From: Mucor racemosus
Lineage: Eukaryota > Mucoromycota > Mucoromycetes > Mucorales > Mucoraceae
Reading direction: 5' to 3'
NCBI GenBank assembly: GCA_027405735.1
Contig: JAPEHQ010000007.1
Location: 2,691,001-2,755,000 of the forward strand
Length of the DNA: 64,000 nt
The notes beneath the pieces were generated by a model that saw nothing but the letters and a program-made list of their open reading frames with translations, was not told the origin of the DNA and ran no database searches. This document shows positions 52,645 through 64,000 of the stretch, piece after piece. The position numbers and the translations under genes are program-made. Positions within the stretch are counted from its first letter, which is position 1. Each line of letters begins with the position of its first letter.

Positions 52645-53173
52645 TTAATAATATAGATTATAGACAACATAATTCAATAGGTTGTTGATGTAGAGCAATA
52701 CATGCAAGAGCCAATATATTTACGATTATCATCATTTGTAAATATGTTTGTAGCTGTAATGTTTACAGCAACAATGGTTTTTGCTCGGGCATAAACTTAA
52801 ATAGCACACTTACTGCTTAAAATTATACCGCAAGACAAATCTAAGATTATAAATGTTACTTTATTACACATGAAATTAAACAAATTAACCTACTTTAAAC
52901 TTACTACTTTAGTTTAGGATTGCCAGCTATAAAAAGATTTGTTCTCAAGTACAGTATATCTACAATAAAAACTATGGTAATTAAGCAAGACATTAGATTG
53001 TTCTTTTTTTTTGTGTTTTTATATCATTTGAAATTTCATCACTTTTCTGGAACATTTCGTGGGTTTGTAACCAGTTCTAGCTTTGTATTGTGTAGATACA
53101 GTATAAATATTATTGCCTTCGATTTGATCTGGTAATCACTAAGTAAAAATACGTCCAAAAATATAGCAGTGAA

Positions 53174-53323
53174 CACTATGAAGAAAAAATCCCTTAATTC
53201 TCTTAATTATGCCACATTAAGGAAAATAAGACAAAATTTTAAAAAAAAATAAGCAGTGAAAATTTTCTTATTTTCCTTAATGTGGCACAATTAAGAGAAT
53301 TAAGAGATTTTTTCTTCATAGTG
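53174..53323. mobile_element. 150-bp hairpin MITE
   Basis: The ends form an inverted repeat of about 58 bp (CACTATGAAGAAAAAATC, then TTAATTCTCTTAATT, then CCACATTAAGGAAAATAAGA) with two mismatches, around a ~34-bp loop. GAA borders both sides, a possible 3-bp duplication. Copy A of the host repeat lacks the insertion (near 10075). Non-coding. Confidence 0.8.
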
Positions 53324-54524
53324 GAATAGTGATATTTGACCTTAGAATGCAGCTAAATGAAAATATCAGTCTTCAATATAACGACTGAAACCTATATTAA
53401 AAACGTTAGTCTCTTATGTTAGCATGCGTATTCAGATAAAGAAAAGAATACCAGCTTGATAGTCTGATATGCCTTATCAAATGGTGAATAATATCCTTGC
53501 AATATGAAAACAAAAAGAGAGAAACAACACACGTAGAAACGGATTTTCAAGGCTTTACATTATTTAGCGCGCAGCTAAAACCTTGCTAAATTGCTTATTT
53601 CAACCGATGTAAAAGCAGCATTACAGCACCTGAATTATAAACTAAGCAAAATAGGCAATATCTGTTACTATAATAGAAACATGAAATTTTCTACCAGAAA
53701 ACCTAGCTGTCATATCATAGATTCATCAAAAAATTGCAAAAGCGAGCCCGTAGAGCAACGCCGTAATTGAGCATAGCAAGATCGAACGGCTAAGTCTTAT
53801 ATTATGGTATATACAGTATCTAAGTTTTAAATAAAAATGCGTTTTTTTTAACTTTTCTTATATTTAATCATGTACGGTTTGAAAATTCAGTTTTTGTAGC
53901 GGACATTTTCGGGGCTCATTTTATCCTTACCAACACTCATGATTTAGATCAAAAAACAGAAAAATCAAATTTTGATATCAAAATCAACGTTTAAATATAC
54001 TACAATGTGAGAGAAAGTTGTGGCCATAACTAATACGCATTTTATAAAAACTTAATATTAAATACTAAGTAATGAAACTTTGTACTTTTGCCCCAAAAAC
54101 GGGTTTTTGATTAAAGGATTTTCATGTAATATTTTGCAATAAAAATGTTTACTATTTTTTATTGAGCAAATAGAGCGCTAAATTCTGCATATGTGTATAT
54201 TTTTTGTTTTTATAATTGGTAGTATAATTAATTCTAGATTTGCAAAACCAAAAAAAAAAAATAAAAAATGTCAAAATTGGTGATCTGGACAAGAATAATT
54301 TTTAAAATTAATATTCCGCTTATAAGCTTTGTAAGTCTTAAAAATAAGAGATTTTATAATACTTGAGAACTTTTTCAAGAATTTACAATGCTGTACCCAC
54401 TGGATTCAAGCTTATTACTGTAAACCTTTATACATGTTAATATTGTATGGTAGTTTATTTGATGATAATATAGTCTTACTTTATAATTATTGCGCTAGAG
54501 ATAACGTACATTGAGTTTTATTCT

Positions 54525-54787
54525 TACCTCTCCAATATCATAAATATGAACATGGCCATCACTGAAACCTATTGCCGTCTTTTTATCCTCTTTGTCCCAA
54601 ACCAATTTATTCAATGCTTTACCAGAACAAACTTACTTTTGACCTATAAAAATTGATTTATTGGTAAAATAAATTATTAATAACAAGCTAATAAGTAATA
54701 CTTATGGTGTACCTTTGAGAGTTGGTAGTGGTATACACGTCAGCATCTCTCTCGTTTGCCTCTCCTTGGCTGTTGTTGGCCACTAAA
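54525..54787 (-). pseudogene. Dynein intermediate chain fragment (copy C), best preserved
   Basis: The WD40 piece (54636-54525) reads ALNKLVWDKEDKKTAIGF, then SDGHVHIYDIGE, ending at a GTAAG donor; it fits the last blade of dynein intermediate chains. Upstream (54787-54715) is NNSQGEANERDADVYTTTNS with a GTACACC donor and an acceptor-like CTATTTAG before it. It lies antisense to the retroelement leader. Confidence 0.65.
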
Positions 54788-54845
54788 TAGAAACAAATAT
54801 TTTTTAGAAACTAAATAGATTAACATAAGTTTATTCATTCAGTCA

Positions 54846-55210
54846 AATCAAGTGAATACTACTTATAAAAATCTACTATTATTTAGAATAATTCACTTTT
54901 TTATCACATATGTAGTGCTTAATTGAGCTTCATAAGGCAAACACAACCAAATAAAAATATACTACATTGCGAAAGTAAAAATGTTCGTTAGTGAATACTG
55001 CAACAAATATTGCGGACCTTCAAGAAGAATCGCTATAAAACGTATTCATTCAAACAAAGCTTATATTTATTCCAGATGATAATGAGAACACTTCCTATAA
55101 GTGATGGAATAATGTCTGATAATTTAATATATATTTTAAACAATGAATTTATTAGTTTTTATATTTGACATCGAAAAAGAACGGGGGGGGGGGAATAAAT
55201 AAAAGATGAT
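54846..55210. other. Spacer between repeat island and unknown gene
   Basis: AT-rich, with a G run near 55184-55192. Nothing else recognised; presumably the 3' region of the following minus-strand gene. Confidence 0.45.
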
Positions 55211-56419
55211 TTAATTGCACTGAATGAAATGATCAACATCAAATGTGTGATCACTATAAGGAATGGAAGAGAAATCAAGATCATTTGATAAATCAGAACC
55301 TTGATCAAGACTTTCAGAATCATATTCAAATTCTATCATAAAAAATTAGTACTTACAAGTCGGTTATTTTGTATGGTGTTCTATTTACCTAGAGCCTCAT
55401 CATTGATAGGATAAATCATGTTTTGTTTTAATACATCCGGATCTTGATATAAACTAAATTCTTCTTTAAGTTTACTCAAACGAATATATTCATACGCATC
55501 GATATCAGCATACGATGTAAAGTTGGAATTATCGATAATACAACTTTCATCAGGTTTGTAAGGGATTTCTATTATCCATTGAGATTAGAACCATTAAACA
55601 GATATTAACGTAATACAATATAGCATTCTTACCTTGTTCTTTAGGGGGACAGTATTCAACGGTGGATGTGTCATGCTCGATTTCAGGTTGCTCTACGTCT
55701 ACCTTGGTATCAATTGATGCCTTTGTAGTGAATTGTCTCTCAATTACAGGGAAAGATTCAACATTTATATCATCTTCAAGTGATTGTTCTTTAACATGGT
55801 AACTGGATTCCTGTACTATATCATCGAATGCACTGAAATCAAGATCAAATCCTTGGGGTGCCCACTCTTGTTCTATTGTATTACGCTTTTCAATCAGTAA
55901 TTGTATTTAATTCCGTATTGGTTAAACTACCTTCTTCTTTATGACGATAAGTACGATCTACTCGAATATCCTGCTTCTTGCTCTGAGAGTGTTGAATTTG
56001 ACCTATAATTATATGAAAAAACTCATAAATATACATTCTATTCCAACGCGTTTTACAAGATGTCGTACCAATTGCCGATTCTGATCTTTTGAGTGGAATA
56101 TTTGAACTAGCATTTGATTTAGTTGATTTTTCGTTGAGAATTTGTGATTCTAAATAAACTCGAGTGAGTAATTATCAAAACCATTAAATCAATGCTTTAT
56201 TTTACTTTGATTTTCGTTTGTATTTTTGTTGAATTGTTCATTTTTCTGGTTATTTGACTTGAGCTTGAGGGCAGAAGAAGAGTCTTTGTTATTTCGAATA
56301 AAGGATTTGTTGGCTGCGGAAGGGCCAAATTGTTTGTTGCCTTTTAAAGTAGAGGCCTCTTCGGCAGCATTCTCATTTCCTTTCGATCGTTTTGATGTTT
56401 CTAAATTCCTCCTAAACAT
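55211..56419 (-). CDS. Uncharacterised disordered protein, six exons
   Basis: Six exons (56419-56206, 56149-56069, 56002-55931, 55872-55633, 55568-55389, 55332-55211) all phase together into 302 residues; every intron starts GTAAAA, GTACGA, GTAGTT or GTAA(G/A) and ends TAG. The N-terminal half is basic and polar (MFRRNLETSKRSKGNENAAE, KKQDIRVDRTYRHKEE) and the C-terminal half strongly acidic (EWAPQGFDLDFSAFDD, DEALEFEYDSESLDQGSDLS, HTFDVDHFIQCN). No family, signal or membrane span was recognised. Charge segregation and low complexity suggest an intrinsically disordered adaptor or regulator, which is inference only. Confidence 0.7.
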
Positions 56420-57068
56420 ATTTAATTAAAGAATAGGTTTGAAGAATACCAACAAACTATTATTTTTTGAAGCAAAGAGGTTATGGCGGATGGGTATCAA
56501 TCTCAAGCTTCGTGACCATTTTTCATTAGGTTATTGCAATGCAAATAGCTCAAAATAGCTCAGAAGCTAATGCTTGTTCGTAGTAGAGTACCTAATTCAA
56601 CTTGAATTGGTACAATTTCAAGGCAAAATATACTTTTATTAGTCATAAAATTATTTAGAAAGCCATAGATCCGTAACTATGGCAACGAATTAGCTACAAA
56701 ATGTTTGACTTTTTTGCATACCAACTTTCGATGTTTGTTTGTTGATGCTATACGCACGATTGAGGCAAGTTTTTCATGATTTCTATAGGTAGCGAGTAAA
56801 TTTAATTTATGAAAATTGATTTCAATGAATTACACGATATAAGTCCATGCTAAATACCAATTGTTCAAAGCATTTTATATCAAATCTGTATAAAAAATCA
56901 AGGTTTCTTTTGCATTAAATCTTTTGGAACAATAACAAATCAAAACAAAAAATTCAAATAAATTTCCATGTTTATTCCTTCACATTTTTCATTTATAAAT
57001 GTCAAATTTTTTCCATTCATTCCATTTTATGAAATCGTCGATTTTTTTATATTTTGTGTTTTGATCCT
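56420..57068. promoter_or_regulatory. Shared divergent upstream region
   Basis: Lies between the starts of the disordered-protein gene (-) and the GPI-type gene (+), so should contain both promoters. No specific motif was identified. Confidence 0.4.
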
Positions 57069-57786
57069 ATGAAGATACTTTTTTTACTCGCCTTGCTGGC
57101 AACTGTATCAAATGCATTGGTAAACAGCCTTTTAGGAGATTGCACAGGTAAATTAAATTAACATTGATTTATAGTGATATCTATTAATCCAAAAGAAAAA
57201 AAGTAATAAACCCTATTGGTAATACTATTGTAACAGCCGGAGAAAAAATGAAGATTATGTGGTAATGAAAACTATGATTTGATTGATTAGATAATAAAAA
57301 TTAAAGATAACATTATCTATATGTGTATTATATAATAAACAATAATAGGGCTAATTCTCATGAAACTGTGTTCCCAAGTATATATTTGGTTCAATCAGAT
57401 GGCAATAATACTCCTACAATACTTGCAACAAATGTATCAACTTCACTAGGTTATATTGTAGTTGAATTACCCAGAACACTTGTTCCTTCAAATGCATATT
57501 ACATGACATTAGGTAAAGCACCTCAATCTTGTCAGTCTGGTAATCTAAGAATTTTAGGAGCATCGTCAAGTAAGTTCATTTTATAAATGTGAGCGTAAAG
57601 TCTATATTAACATGTGTTGTTAAAATAGTCGTTCCTGATCCAAAGACACCTGGAACTTTTGGTGATCAAATTTCTTCGGGTAGATTTCCCAAAGGGGTTA
57701 CGAATGAAGCAGCACCATCACTGCCTCTTTTCCATATTACAATTACTACTATTGCCATTGTTTTAAGCTTTATTTTAATAGTTTAA
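57069..57786 (+). CDS. Small secreted GPI-anchor-type protein, Kre9/Knh1-like Ig fold
   Basis: Four exons (57069-57147, 57204-57261, 57349-57569, 57629-57786) give 171 residues. A signal peptide (MKILFLLALLATVSNA) opens the protein. The next domain begins VINPIGNTIVTAGEKMKIMW and contains NVSTSLGYIVVELP, matching the layout of the N-terminal domain of fungal Kre9/Knh1 and related Ser/Thr-rich GPI proteins. A hydrophobic C-terminal tail (FHITITTIAIVLSFILIV) after a polar stretch is a good GPI-attachment signal, so a cell-surface site is predicted. Its stop codon overlaps the stop of the convergent carboxypeptidase homologue. Confidence 0.75.
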
Positions 57787-59692
57787 TAAGTCAATGATAT
57801 ATTCAACATCCATCTCGAATACAAATCAATCATGTTTGCTGGTTGATCATAAATAGCCTAATACAATACTATGAATATTAATAATAATAAATACATTTAA
57901 TAATAAAAGAAAAATTCTTACAAATTGTCCCGCTTCAAATACTTTTACAAATGCAATGTTTCTGTAACTCTTTACTGTGCCCGCTTTTGTACCAGACACA
58001 TAACTTATCCAATCCTTATCGCTTGCTTTATTGAATTCAACTTGACCAATCCAATCAAGCATTGATAACCATTTTTTCTGACCACGCCAATTATACTTGT
58101 AATTCATATCACCAACATACACCAATATTCTCACTGGGGTTGCCAGTATCTTTTCAATATCAATCATGGCCATTTTGTATCTACAAAAAAAGTTACTATA
58201 TATGCAAATATAACTAGTACTATCTACATGTTATACTTTGAATCCTTGTCGTTGAAATCGAAATGCCGTTCTTGTTGACGATGTGCGTTGCAATATCTGT
58301 ATTGACCCGCTTTTGAATCTACGCCATATTCGGTTTTAATTCCCTGTTGATTCGCATGATTTTCAATAGAAGCTATATCCGGATAACAATATCTTGCAAT
58401 GGCATTAGGCTGTTCAAACTGATAAGTACATTTCTTGCGAATATCGTAAGGGTTTAAACCAGTTTTAGTAAATGGGTCTAATTGAGTTTTTCGACAAAAA
58501 GCAGAAACAGGTACACATGATGCTGATGGTCGCATCATTGTTTTGCAATGTTCAAGTAAATATTCACATTTTCTACGATCATTCAGCATTTTTTGACAAG
58601 TGATTTTGTTATAAATTGGCTTATCTATTGTGTTATTTAGTAGAATGCACATAAACATGAGTTTCGTCATTAGTCTAATGCCGTGATGCTATTTCTATAT
58701 ATTTACATTGTTCATTATCGTTATCACAGGCATAATCAGCATATGATAAATCTTGGACACGAGAGTTGATTAAGCCATTACCAATAATAATTGAATTTAA
58801 TTGAATGGGTATCTTGTTGTTAACTTGAGCATATCTATTTTCGCGGATTATACGAGTTGTTAGTGATGGTATGTATTGTGCATCTATTTTAAGAAATTGG
58901 GTTAGTATCAGCATAATTTCACGAAGTAAAATTTACCATAAGCACTGCCAGATATATGAAATTCATTCTGTGCAAATTCTTTAAATTCTGTGAAAAAGAA
59001 TTGCAAAAACTGATAAATGCTTTCTACCACATGTTTAATTTCATTTGTTGATTTTCCACTTGATTTATAGCTAAAACCAACATTGCTTGGCTTGATAAAT
59101 TACATTAAGTTTGTACTATCAATAAACTATAATTATATTTTACCAGATCAATGTACAATAGATTGCCAATATGATTAAAACTAAAGGGATTTGTCTCGAT
59201 GCCGGATTTCTTTTTTACCAAGCAAAGTCTAAAAGGAATATAAATATCCTTATTTAGTAATTACATCCTGTTCTTGCAATTTTTAGTCCAAATTTACCCC
59301 GTTTGAAACCAAGAATCCAATACGGAAGAGCAATCAAATTCACCATGCATCATTAAAATGACAGGATCAGTTTTAGGAGAGAATCTAGACGATAAAAACA
59401 GAAAAAATACGTGCTCATTTGTTTCTAGATTGTCGATATATCCAGAAAACTATCATGGTCAACAAATCAGCTTATTTTTTTTACAATGTTCAGTGGTGTA
59501 TAATTGTCATACTTGAGTAGTTTTTTCGCACGATGATATTGGCTGTTTCACGCGGATGCGATAGTTATTTTTAATTAGCGACGTGCTTCTTGTCAAAGCA
59601 TATTGTTGCTGTAGATCAATACACTGTATCCTAGCAACCAAATGAATACACCAAATTGCCAGCAAATAAAAGAAGCTAAAAGTATTGTACAT
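57783..59692 (-). CDS. Serine carboxypeptidase (S10) homologue, catalytic triad lost
   Basis: Eight exons (59692-59513, 59449-59298, 59228-59144, 59090-58937, 58883-58707, 58624-58237, 58180-57922, 57857-57783) phase into 489 residues, a normal length for carboxypeptidase Y relatives. A hydrophobic N terminus (FSFFYLLAIWCIHLVARI) suggests secretion or vacuolar routing. Family blocks: FSGYIDNLETNEHVFFLFL, CSSVLDSWFQTG, NVGFSY, TGLNPYDIRKKC, YAD, VLVYxGD-type and YDQPANMIDLYSRW. At the nucleophile site GESYxGHYIP reads GSAYDAQYIP (Ser to Ala189); GDxDxICNW reads GDMNYKYNW (Asp to Asn405); AGHMVPYDQP reads AGQFAIYDQP (His to Gln464). NGGPGCSS has become MHGEFDCSS. The reading frame is open, so this is a predicted pseudoenzyme. 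Confidence 0.88.
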
Positions 59693-60066
59693 GTTTATTC
59701 AAAAGAAAATAAAGCCTTCGAAACACTTTGCAAGAACAATAACAATAAACATGGTAAATAGATAAGCGTATATTTCCAAATAGTCACACGCCTTGAAACA
59801 AAGGATATATACTAGTTACACAATCCTTTATCAGAAATTGCTTTGTGGGGAAGAGTTCGGATAAAAAGCCAAATTTATTAGCTAAACACATTAGTTAATT
59901 GATAAACCCCTTGAATCGTCAATATCTTATCAATAAATGGGCTATCTTTTATACATTATTAAGAGAAAAACAAATAGAATCGTATCTAGCGCTGGACTAT
60001 AGCATATAAATAGCATGGAATTTATCATTTTTCTTTCTCTTTTATCTTTTTACCTTTTTCTTATAT
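59693..60066. promoter_or_regulatory. Divergent promoter of the carboxypeptidase homologue and GATA factor
   Basis: 374 bp between opposite start codons. A TATA-like TATAAAT at 60005-60011 lies about 60 bp before the GATA-factor ATG, followed by a CT-rich stretch (TTTCTTTCTCTTTTATC), a common fungal core-promoter arrangement. Confidence 0.55.
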
Positions 60067-61380
60067 ATGCTTTCCACTGTTACACCTCATACCAAGACAA
60101 CTAAATTATTGAATTCAATGGACGAACAACAATTAGTATCAAATAATCATCATTCAAGAGAAGATTGTCAAGGATGTCGTCAATGTTGGCAACGTAGCAG
60201 CATTCGTTGGACTCCTCCAATCATTAAATGTTATAATTGTGAAACTACTACAACACCTTTATGGCGAAGAGATGAAACTGGAAATACAATCTGCAACGCT
60301 TGTGGTTTATACTACAAGTTGCATAATATCCAAAGACCAATTACAATGAAAAGAAATGTTATCAAAAGACGCAAAAGATTCAATAGCCTTCCTCAACAAT
60401 TGGTGGTGATAGAGAATTTACCTCCATTATCTCCTGCGTTATCTGATATTAGCTCAGATACAACTCTGGAACAAAAGCAATCAGAACAGCAACATAATAA
60501 TCATCATTTACATCATCAGCATCAACATCATCATCATACAAGTAATTATCATCAACAGTCTAATTATCAACAAGGGTCAAAAAGAAAGCATAGTAGTTTA
60601 TCATTACCCGACGAAAACAATGCCACTAATTACAGTGAAACAAAGATGCCCAATGCCAATGAAAAGACAAAAGATGTCAATGCAAATAATGAACATATAA
60701 TTCTTAATACAATTCGATCATTGATTAGTTTGGGAGCAAGTACAGCAACACCAGGAAATAATGATGGTATGCCCTTATTTTCCTCTGCTTCTTCTTCGTC
60801 TTCTTCTCAAGTGCCTTCCGTTGCTTCCATTTTATCTGATTTAATACTAGAACCAGCCTCATTTCAAAAAAACTTGGAAGCTCGTAGAGATAAACTCGAA
60901 AAGGAACTCGAACATATTAGTCATTTACTTTCACAAACAACGGAAATATTAAAAACTGTGGAATCTGTTATGGCTATTATGAATTTACAAAAACAAAGTA
61001 ATACTGATTCGAATAGTAATAACACTAGCTCTGAAAAAAACTTATTAACATCATTAATAATGCTGGGAATTGCTGCAAATACTGATCAAAAAAATAAAGA
61101 TACTACATTACCAGCAACAGCATCGTCATCGAGTAGAAATATTCCATCATTATTTGAAGCTATACCCTCTCTATATTCAAAAATAGACCCAACAACAGCA
61201 GCAGCAACAACAACAACAACAAGATCTACTCCACCATCGCCATCAATTTCAATTAATTCTTCATCTTCAAATAATGATATTTCATCCTCTTCACTACCAC
61301 CACATTCTACTTCATCATCAGCTGCTTACTTATCAAGGTTCCAATTACAGCATACTACCGCTTCTTCCACACAATCATAA
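60067..61380 (+). CDS. GATA-type zinc-finger transcription factor
   Basis: An intronless 437-residue protein. The single GATA finger is at 55-80 (CYNC, 18 residues, CNAC) with [20 protein letters not shown], then a basic tail ([10 protein letters not shown]) typical of GATA binding and nuclear import. A small cysteine cluster (CQGCRQCW, 34-41) precedes it. Low-complexity Gln/His and Ser runs follow. A coiled coil at ~275-310 ([20 protein letters not shown]) could mediate dimerisation, as in the Dal80/Asd4 class, though the finger itself is not diagnostic. The role (nitrogen, iron or development) cannot be told from sequence. A TATA-like element lies upstream. Confidence 0.92.
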   Translation: MLSTVTPHTKTTKLLNSMDEQQLVSNNHHSREDCQGCRQCWQRSSIRWTPPIIKCYNCETTTTPLWRRDETGNTICNACGLYYKLHNIQRPITMKRNVIKRRKRFNSLPQQLVVIENLPPLSPALSDISSDTTLEQKQSEQQHNNHHLHHQHQHHHHTSNYHQQSNYQQGSKRKHSSLSLPDENNATNYSETKMPNANEKTKDVNANNEHIILNTIRSLISLGASTATPGNNDGMPLFSSASSSSSSQVPSVASILSDLILEPASFQKNLEARRDKLEKELEHISHLLSQTTEILKTVESVMAIMNLQKQSNTDSNSNNTSSEKNLLTSLIMLGIAANTDQKNKDTTLPATASSSSRNIPSLFEAIPSLYSKIDPTTAAATTTTTRSTPPSPSISINSSSSNNDISSSSLPPHSTSSSAAYLSRFQLQHTTASSTQS

Positions 61381-63309
61381 AAATATGTATAACATTGATA
61401 GTAATGATAAATAACGCAAGAAAAAATTTGTACATATAGATAACATTTGTTTTTTACTGTATATGGGTTGAAATATAGATAAGCTTTTTTAAATAAACGT
61501 TTTGTGTTATTTGAACTTTTTCCTTATCTGTTGTGTTTTAAACTTGCGATTCATGCAGCTCTAGTCTAATTATAATTAGAAATGTGGTGATTTGCATTAT
61601 ATTATTTGTTGTTGTTTGAAACTACTTGCTCTATGTAGCAGAAAGCACAACATTATTTACAACTAATAATGCGAATATTTGACTCGATTGATTTAATTAT
61701 TCATAGTATCTTTTGTATTTACTCAGAACTGATAAAAAAAAATTGGACTCTTGAAGGCTGAACGACGTGCATAGTACACTGGCTTAGCATAGCCAAACAC
61801 TATATAGAAAATTTTACATTTTGCATCGAATGGCTTCCCAATATATATATATATATATAATCTACTACAAAACGCAAATGGAATTCTGAAGGCGTTTCAG
61901 ATTTTTAATGTGAATTTACGCATTTTTCAAGACAAACCCTTATAGAATAATCGCTCGCAAAATTATCTACAGATTGAGGTATTGCATGCAACTTTAGCTT
62001 TATTTTTCGTGGAGAAATCAAAAAAATTGCGTATTTTTTTTTGGAACCCGGTCCAAAATTGTGTTAAATGAGTCGATCAAAAAAATTTTACACCTTTTTT
62101 TTATTTTCTCCATCAAAAATTGGGTTATTTCAGAAAACTAAACTGCTATGAGTAGATATAATTTAGCACTATAACTTGAGGATATGAAACACGATAGTTG
62201 ATATACTAGAAATTCCATAAATCACATTATATTATATAAAAACACGCAAAAAAAAAAAAGCCCAAGGATCTGTTTAATACTCAAATATGTTAAAGCCTAT
62301 CTCAAAAAAGCAATCCCTACTAAAATTCAGCCTTATATCTTTATTTTTCGTTGAGATATACTGCAACATGCTTTTGATTTGAAGCAGTAAAAAAGTAAAC
62401 ACAGATATTTGAAGAATATTTCCTAAAGGAAGAAGTATGATAAATCTAAAATAGTAAAAACAAAATTTAGCTATAGGATCTCAGGTACAACATTACATTT
62501 TTTTATTTCTTAGTTTCTTTAGTAATCTTCATTTAATATAACTGCTAGGAGAGATACCATTTTTTTTTTTCAACGATGATTTTTATTTCAAGTAGCACAT
62601 TAAAATGAGTGACGAAGAGCAATAATAAAGTGATTGTTCATTGCTTTCCAAACTAAATAAAAGTAAAATACCTCCAAATCAACAGGTTTCAAAGGTAATA
62701 AAATCAGGAAAGCGCACGATGTTTCAGTCGGATTTTTGGCGGGATTTACGTTATTTTGGATACGACAGAAAATCAGCATATTTGTATAAGATTCAAAGAG
62801 TTTTTGAGAAATAAAAAATGCCAATTATAACTGGTAGTACACAAAATAATAACCAGCAATGCCTATGCATTTGCACTCATCATAGCTGCTAAAACAATTG
62901 TTTGAAATACAATAAAGTTGACCTGACTTCCAACTCGATGATAAGCTATTGCTTTATCGTATTGGTTTCTGAAAATGCGGTTTAGATATATGCAATCATG
63001 CTGATATTACCTCATTTAAGAACTGGTAATCGAATTGCTTCAATAACAAATATAAAAAAAGAAAAATAATAATAAAGTATATATTTTATTTCTCGGCGAA
63101 AATAATATATTGGAAAATTATGATATATAATATTTTCAGGATGCATACATATATAATTAAATACGATGCACATATTGATGCTTTATTATGCTTAAATTAC
63201 TCTTGTGACACTGATTACCTGTGTAAACTAATATTGTATACTATAAACAGAATATAAAACTACATCATTTGTTACATTATTTTAGATATCAAGTGATAGG
63301 TTATGTCTA
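61381..63309. other. Gene-free spacer
   Basis: Contains the GATA gene 3' region, a short (TA)n tract near 61842-61859 and the dispersed repeat at 61960-62170. The 74-codon minus frame at 62600-62824 has no recognisable features. No gene is supported. Confidence 0.5.
61960..62170 (+). repeat. Dispersed repeat, inverted partner of 2478-2700
   Basis: Shares, in order, ATCTACAGATTGAGGTATTG, CGTGGAGAAATC, a T-run followed by GGAACCCGGTCC, and TTCTCCATCAAAAATT, then ATTTCAGAAAA with the minus strand of 2478-2700. Diverged and non-coding. Confidence 0.55.
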
Positions 63310-64000
63310 TTATTTGTTAGTGGTTAAATGATCAAATCCTTGCTGTGCTACTTTTTGCGTTGCCAAGTGGCACGCAAACTTCAACGCATCTGCAATTTGC
63401 AAAGCATGTTGTGACAGGTACCAAATGACTCCAGCATTAAAAGTGTCTCCAGCACCTACTGTATCTATAACTTTTTTAATCGATGGAGGTGTAGCCTGAA
63501 ATACTTGTTTTGTTTGGTTATAGAGTGCAGAAGCGCCTTTAGATCCGTCTGTACAGAATGCAATTGCACTTGAAGGAGAATAAATGAAACATTCTATATT
63601 ATGTTTGCATTGAAAATTTACCTCGGCTTTAGCTTTTGCTGTAATAATGGTGATTCAGTTAAAAATGAATGAGCGTCGGTGAATTGATGATGCTGAGCAT
63701 ATACTTTGGAAAAAAAGACAACATCTCCCTATAGAATTACATATAATGAGCACAAAAGCAGCTGCTGCATGTCATTATGCATTTCATTCATACCCTCTCA
63801 ATGAGTAAATCAATATTTTCTCTTTCCGGTTTCTCTATTTCAACCGAGATGATCAAATTATGTCTCCAATGTTCCTCCGATGCTTTCTCGTTTAACCAGT
63901 CAATTTGTTCAAGAGCTTGATCGATATTACGACCTTCGAAATGAACCCACCATCGATTGTTTTTATTAATTTTAGTAAACACTTGCACAAATTCCTCACA
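63310..64000 (-). CDS. Ketohexokinase-like PfkB sugar kinase, 5' part outside the window
   Basis: Phosphorylates fructose or a related ketose with ATP. Three exons are visible (64000-63794, 63728-63622, 63568-63310), encoding the C-terminal ~190 residues. Blocks match animal ketohexokinase: WWVHFEGRN, IISVEIEKPER, GDVVFFSKVYA, AIAFCTDGSKGA, and the PfkB signature DTVGAGDTFNAGVIWYLSQ, whose Asp is the catalytic base, followed by FACHLATQKVAQQGFD. The last intron is taken as 63621-63569 because this keeps the frame into AIAFCTDG; a nearer AG would leave a 28-nt intron and break the frame. The N-terminal lid and substrate residues are not in the window. Confidence 0.9.

Larger units (their letters stand above)
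49734..54845 (+). repeat. Composite dispersed repeat, copy C, interrupted by piggyBac and a hairpin MITE
   Basis: The left edge GCACTACGGCCGACCTGTGC is that of copy A. The match runs to 50099, is interrupted by the piggyBac element, resumes at 52645 and continues through the leader, ORF start and antisense dynein fragment. A 150-bp MITE lies at 53174-53323 at a position where copy A is uninterrupted. Removing both insertions leaves about 2.4 kb, close to copy A. The front part has repeated GAGCATAA/GCGCATAA motifs roughly every 30 bp. Confidence 0.75.

Overview
This window looks like nuclear DNA of an early-diverging filamentous fungus, most likely Mucoromycota (Mucorales-like). It is very AT-rich. 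Most genes carry several introns of about 50-60 nt with GTAAG-like donors and CTAAC-like branch sites. Gene content fits (KRE2-type mannosyltransferase, MedA/DUF7082 regulator, HSF and GATA factors, Kes1-like OSBP). The host assignment is inference; no rRNA or tRNA gene fixes it.

Layout: (1) 1-7.7 kb: partial Golgi alpha-1,2-mannosyltransferase (-), a Myb-repeat protein with a mitochondrial-looking N terminus (-), and a CHERP-like CID/RS-rich splicing protein (+). (2) 7.7-20.1 kb: a gene-free repeat island with a composite repeat, a tRNA-like SINE, and a decayed Ty3-type protease-RT-RNaseH polyprotein between 520-bp direct repeats with TG..CA ends. (3) 20.1-24.6 kb: acetyl-CoA acetyltransferase, a 7-TM protein and a short-form tRNase Z, all (+). 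(4) 28.4-37.9 kb: a MedA-family regulator and an HSF-type factor, both (-), separated by a TA-flanked 2.6-kb element with nearly identical 540-bp terminal inverted repeats. (5) 40.3-43.6 kb: SRP54 (+) convergent with an oxysterol-binding protein (-). (6) 45.3-54.8 kb: a second repeat island with two further copies of the composite repeat, an LTR-like unit broken by a MITE, another MITE, an intact piggyBac transposon with TTAA duplications and a 150-bp hairpin MITE. (7) 55.2-64 kb: a disordered unknown protein, a small GPI-type protein, a serine carboxypeptidase homologue that has lost its whole catalytic triad, a GATA factor, and a partial ketohexokinase.

Most intriguing points: the TA-flanked element encodes a spliced 394-residue protein with a faint serine-recombinase signature and starts a second ORF symmetrically in the opposite repeat; the composite repeat family carries an antisense, intron-containing fragment of a dynein intermediate chain gene in three copies; and the carboxypeptidase is a predicted pseudoenzyme whose stop codon overlaps that of its convergent neighbour.

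Gene models were assembled by hand from reading frames and splice signals; exon ends given are predictions that phase correctly but were not tested against transcripts or databases.
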